Below are positions 62,183-64,000 of a stretch of DNA of 64,000 nucleotides, piece by piece. The notes below the pieces were generated by a model. The model saw nothing but the letters and a program-made list of their open reading frames with translations, had not been told where the DNA came from and did not search any database. The stretch lies in assembly GCA_022826885.1 (NCBI GenBank), contig JAJDUB010000053.1, positions 62,001 to 126,000 of the forward strand. The letters are read 5' to 3'. Origin of the DNA: Gammaproteobacteria bacterium (lineage in GTDB: Bacteria; Pseudomonadota; Gammaproteobacteria; Eutrophobiales; Eutrophobiaceae). The position numbers and the translations under genes were made by a program. Each line of letters begins with the position of its first letter. Position 1 is the stretch's first letter.

Positions 62183-63427
62183 ATGATTATTTCGGCGAGA
62201 TACCTCCTACTGTTCCTGTGCGGCGTCTGCCTGCCCGTGTCCGGGGCGCCCGAACAGTCCGGGGTCGCGCAGCAACAGTCCATCGCCCGTTACGAGTCCC
62301 GCATCGCCGACCTGGAAGCGGCCGACGGGCCCCATGCCGAAGAACTCATCGAGGCCCGCCAGAGCCTGGGGCTGTTGCTCCAGCAGGCCGGGGAGCATGG
62401 CCGGGCGGTGGATGCATTGCAGGACGCCCTGCAGTCCGTGCGCGTCAACGAGGGGCTGTACAGCATGAGCCAGATCCCCATCGTGGAGGCCATCATCGAC
62501 AGCCATGTCGCGCTCAGCGCCAGGAGCGAACTGCGCCGGAACTACGAATACCTGTTCTGGCTGTACCGGCGCAACTACGGCGACGGCAACGCGGGCCTGG
62601 TGCCGGTGATAAAGAGAATAGGCCGGTGGTACTTCGACCTCTACAACTTCAGCCCCCCGAACACCACGGTGGAACCGCTGATCGCGGCGGACGACCTGTA
62701 CTCGAAGGCGCTGGACATCCTCCCGGATGACGCTCCGCCCCGGGACCGGGCAGACATATTATATAAGGTAGCCGTCATCAACCACCACGTCGCCGAGGAC
62801 GTGCTGGACCCCATGCTGTCCCACCGGGAAATCCGTGAAGCCATGATCCCCCACGGCAGGCCCACCCCGTACCTCAACGAAACCGCGGTGCGCCAGTACT
62901 ACGCCGACCAGAGCTTCTACAAGGGCAAGCGCTCGCTGAAACGCATAGTGGAGGACTATGAAGCAAACCTGCCCGGCGCCATCACGGAGTATGCCCGGGC
63001 GCTGGTGTTCATGGGCGACTGGCTAACCGTGCAACGCCGGGTCATCGAAGGCTCCCGCATGTACCAAACGGCCTGGGATGCCCTGGCCGAATACGACGCG
63101 CCCCCGGCGCTGGCGGATGAACTGTTCGGCGAACCGCAACCCATCGAGCAACTCCCCATCCCGGGCGAGGAAGAACCGGAAACCGGCGCGGACAGCTACT
63201 ACGCGGATGCGCTCCTGGACGTGCCCGAGTCAGGCTGGCCCCGGAATATCAGGATACAGGCAGTCCACCCGCCCGCAGAAACCACGTTAATCAAACGCGC
63301 CAAACGCGGCATCGCCGCCACCCGCTACCGCCCCCGCTACCGCGATGGCCAACCGATCGTCACCACGGACGTCCCCCTGCGCTTCATCTTCAAGCACAAG
63401 GACCAGCCCGGCTGGCTCCACTTTTAA
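62183..63427 (+). CDS. Exported protein of unknown function with TonB-like C-terminal domain and TPR-like middle
   Basis: A 414-residue protein. I choose ATG 62183, two codons after TTG 62177; the signal peptide is YLLLFLCGVCLPVSGAPE. Residues about 40-150 are helical repeats resembling tetratricopeptides (ARQSLGLLLQQAGEHGRAVD). The last 90 residues have the pattern of the TonB/energy-transducer C-terminal domain (RIQAVHPPAETTLIKRAKRG, then ATRYRPRY, ending VPLRFIFKH). No known family can be assigned. It is possibly a periplasmic partner of a TonB-linked system. Confidence 0.6.
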   Translation: MIISARYLLLFLCGVCLPVSGAPEQSGVAQQQSIARYESRIADLEAADGPHAEELIEARQSLGLLLQQAGEHGRAVDALQDALQSVRVNEGLYSMSQIPIVEAIIDSHVALSARSELRRNYEYLFWLYRRNYGDGNAGLVPVIKRIGRWYFDLYNFSPPNTTVEPLIAADDLYSKALDILPDDAPPRDRADILYKVAVINHHVAEDVLDPMLSHREIREAMIPHGRPTPYLNETAVRQYYADQSFYKGKRSLKRIVEDYEANLPGAITEYARALVFMGDWLTVQRRVIEGSRMYQTAWDALAEYDAPPALADELFGEPQPIEQLPIPGEEEPETGADSYYADALLDVPESGWPRNIRIQAVHPPAETTLIKRAKRGIAATRYRPRYRDGQPIVTTDVPLRFIFKHKDQPGWLHF

Positions 63428-63430
63428 AAA

Positions 63431-63660
63431 AAACAGGACACCCATAAAACTTTCAGGACACCCGACAAAACTCTATGGGTGTCCTGAAACTTTGAGGACA
63501 CCCAACAAAATTATATGGGTGTCCTGTAATTACACTCTCCCTCCTGTAATCAACACCCAACAAAATTACATGGGTGTCCTCTAATTCACATGGGTGTCCT
63601 CAAATTCACATGTCCTCAAATTCACATGCCCAACAAAATTACATGGGTGTCCCGTAATTA
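63431..63660. repeat. GGACACCCA repeat cluster 14 (2-3 direct, 5 inverted)
   Basis: Direct copies start at 63436, 63456 (variant GGACACCCG) and 63496; inverted copies start at 63476, 63516, 63571, 63591 and 63644. Local flanks are CAAAATTA and TAATTACA. It occupies most of the 362-base gap; the promoter of the last gene lies just after it. Confidence 0.92.
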
Positions 63661-63690
63661 CTCTCCTGTAATTGCTCCCCCCCAAAACCC

Positions 63691-63719
63691 TTGACACTTC
63701 CACCAGTCAGAAATATAGT
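63691..63719 (+). promoter_or_regulatory. Sigma-70 promoter of the right-edge coiled-coil gene
   Basis: TTGACA at 63691-63696 and TATAGT at 63714-63719 are separated by 17 bases, a near-consensus promoter. The transcript would begin near 63726, about 65 bases before the start codon. The element lies directly beside repeat cluster 14, but no repeat copy is inside it. Confidence 0.75.
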
Positions 63720-63789
63720 CCAACACAGGAGAGACGGACTTCAGGTCCCTCCCCGGAGCATCAATCAAGGCAACTAAGGAGAGTACGAC

Positions 63790-64000
63790 ATGTCGAACGA
63801 ACTGATTGCGATCATAGGCATCGGTGTCACACTGGCCGGTCTTAACCTGTATAACTATCACTATCTGCGCGCTGATGTGCAGTCCCTGCGCGAGGAAACC
63901 CAGGCAGAATTCAAAGCCCAGCGGGCAGAAACCCAGGCAGAATTCAAAGCCCAGCGGGCAGAGAACCAGGCAGAGTTCAAAGCCTTGAGGGAAGAGATGC
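63790..64000 (+). CDS. Membrane-anchored coiled-coil protein with hendecad repeats, truncated by the window edge
   Basis: The frame starts at ATG 63790 with GGAG eleven bases upstream and runs off the right edge. The N-terminus is a membrane helix (LIAIIGIGVTLAGLNLYNY). It is followed by a coiled coil built of 11-residue units ETQAEFKAQRA repeated twice, with a third variant. The layout mirrors, in reverse order, the coiled-coil protein at 25221-25565, and the DNA repeats are again 33 bases long. Function unknown. Confidence 0.7.
   Translation, partial: MSNELIAIIGIGVTLAGLNLYNYHYLRADVQSLREETQAEFKAQRAETQAEFKAQRAENQAEFKALREEM
63895..63993. repeat. Three tandem 33-bp repeats in the right-edge coiled-coil gene
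   Basis: Units 63895-63927, 63928-63960 and 63961-63993; the first two are identical, the third differs at several sites. Each encodes an 11-residue hendecad. The array probably continues beyond the window. Confidence 0.85.

Overview
The window reads as a chromosomal segment of a GC-rich gammaproteobacterium. The evidence is gene content and order: lptD-surA-pdxA-rsmA, apaG-apaH-folA, lgt-thyA, mrp-metG-rnfAB, comM, ubiK and a sigma-54-type nitrogen cluster. I cannot name the genus. About 60 genes are supported, with one tRNA-Arg(CCG). The left end starts inside a tripartite RND efflux operon. A GMC oxidoreductase, a HAD hydrolase, a YyaL-type protein, the tRNA and lgt-thyA follow.

The 3' end of thyA is an apparent integration site. 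Its last codons recur at about 12.93 kb and 25.06-25.13 kb, each time still encoding the ThyA C-terminus and stop. These copies bound a small toxin-antitoxin island (RHH antitoxin and PIN toxin) and a 12-kb AT-richer catabolic island. The larger island carries a TetR regulator, an MFS transporter, a Rieske oxygenase, a TonB receptor, a 3-hydroxyisobutyrate-dehydrogenase-like enzyme, a proline-racemase-superfamily enzyme, DUF2165, RidA, E1 alpha and beta of a 2-oxoacid dehydrogenase, a free-standing lipoyl domain and an ornithine-cyclodeaminase-family enzyme. Next come a coiled-coil protein, HipBA, a YtcJ-type amidohydrolase and a cyclase. The core then resumes with folA, apaH, apaG, comM and ubiK.

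From 34.3 kb to the right end the window has a different texture. Nearly every sizeable intergenic gap holds direct and inverted copies of a short word, GGACACCCA (reverse TGGGTGTCC), roughly 70 by hand count. The first 34 kb has a single copy, inside a gene and probably by chance. The word also sits in frame inside metG, at the lptD start, and at both ends of a broken rnf operon: rnfAB are on + and rnfCDG are inverted on -, with a REP-associated tyrosine transposase (RAYT) between them. The likely picture is a REP/BIME-like element family, with this RAYT as a candidate mobiliser, that has expanded along this half and helped rearrange it. Other palindromic repeat families (GGGGTCAGAGTAAAAA, ATTCC-type palindromes, CGCAGATGACGCAGAT) lie among them.

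Functional groups in the right half are nitrogen uptake (TorF porin, AmtB, GlnK, second AmtB behind a -24/-12 promoter), shikimate dehydrogenase, TRAP permease subunits, outer-membrane biogenesis and rRNA methylation, dCTP deaminase, the Mrp Fe-S carrier, MetRS, the Rnf complex, siroheme synthase, MsrB, MltF, EgtD, and two proteins of unknown function at the right edge.
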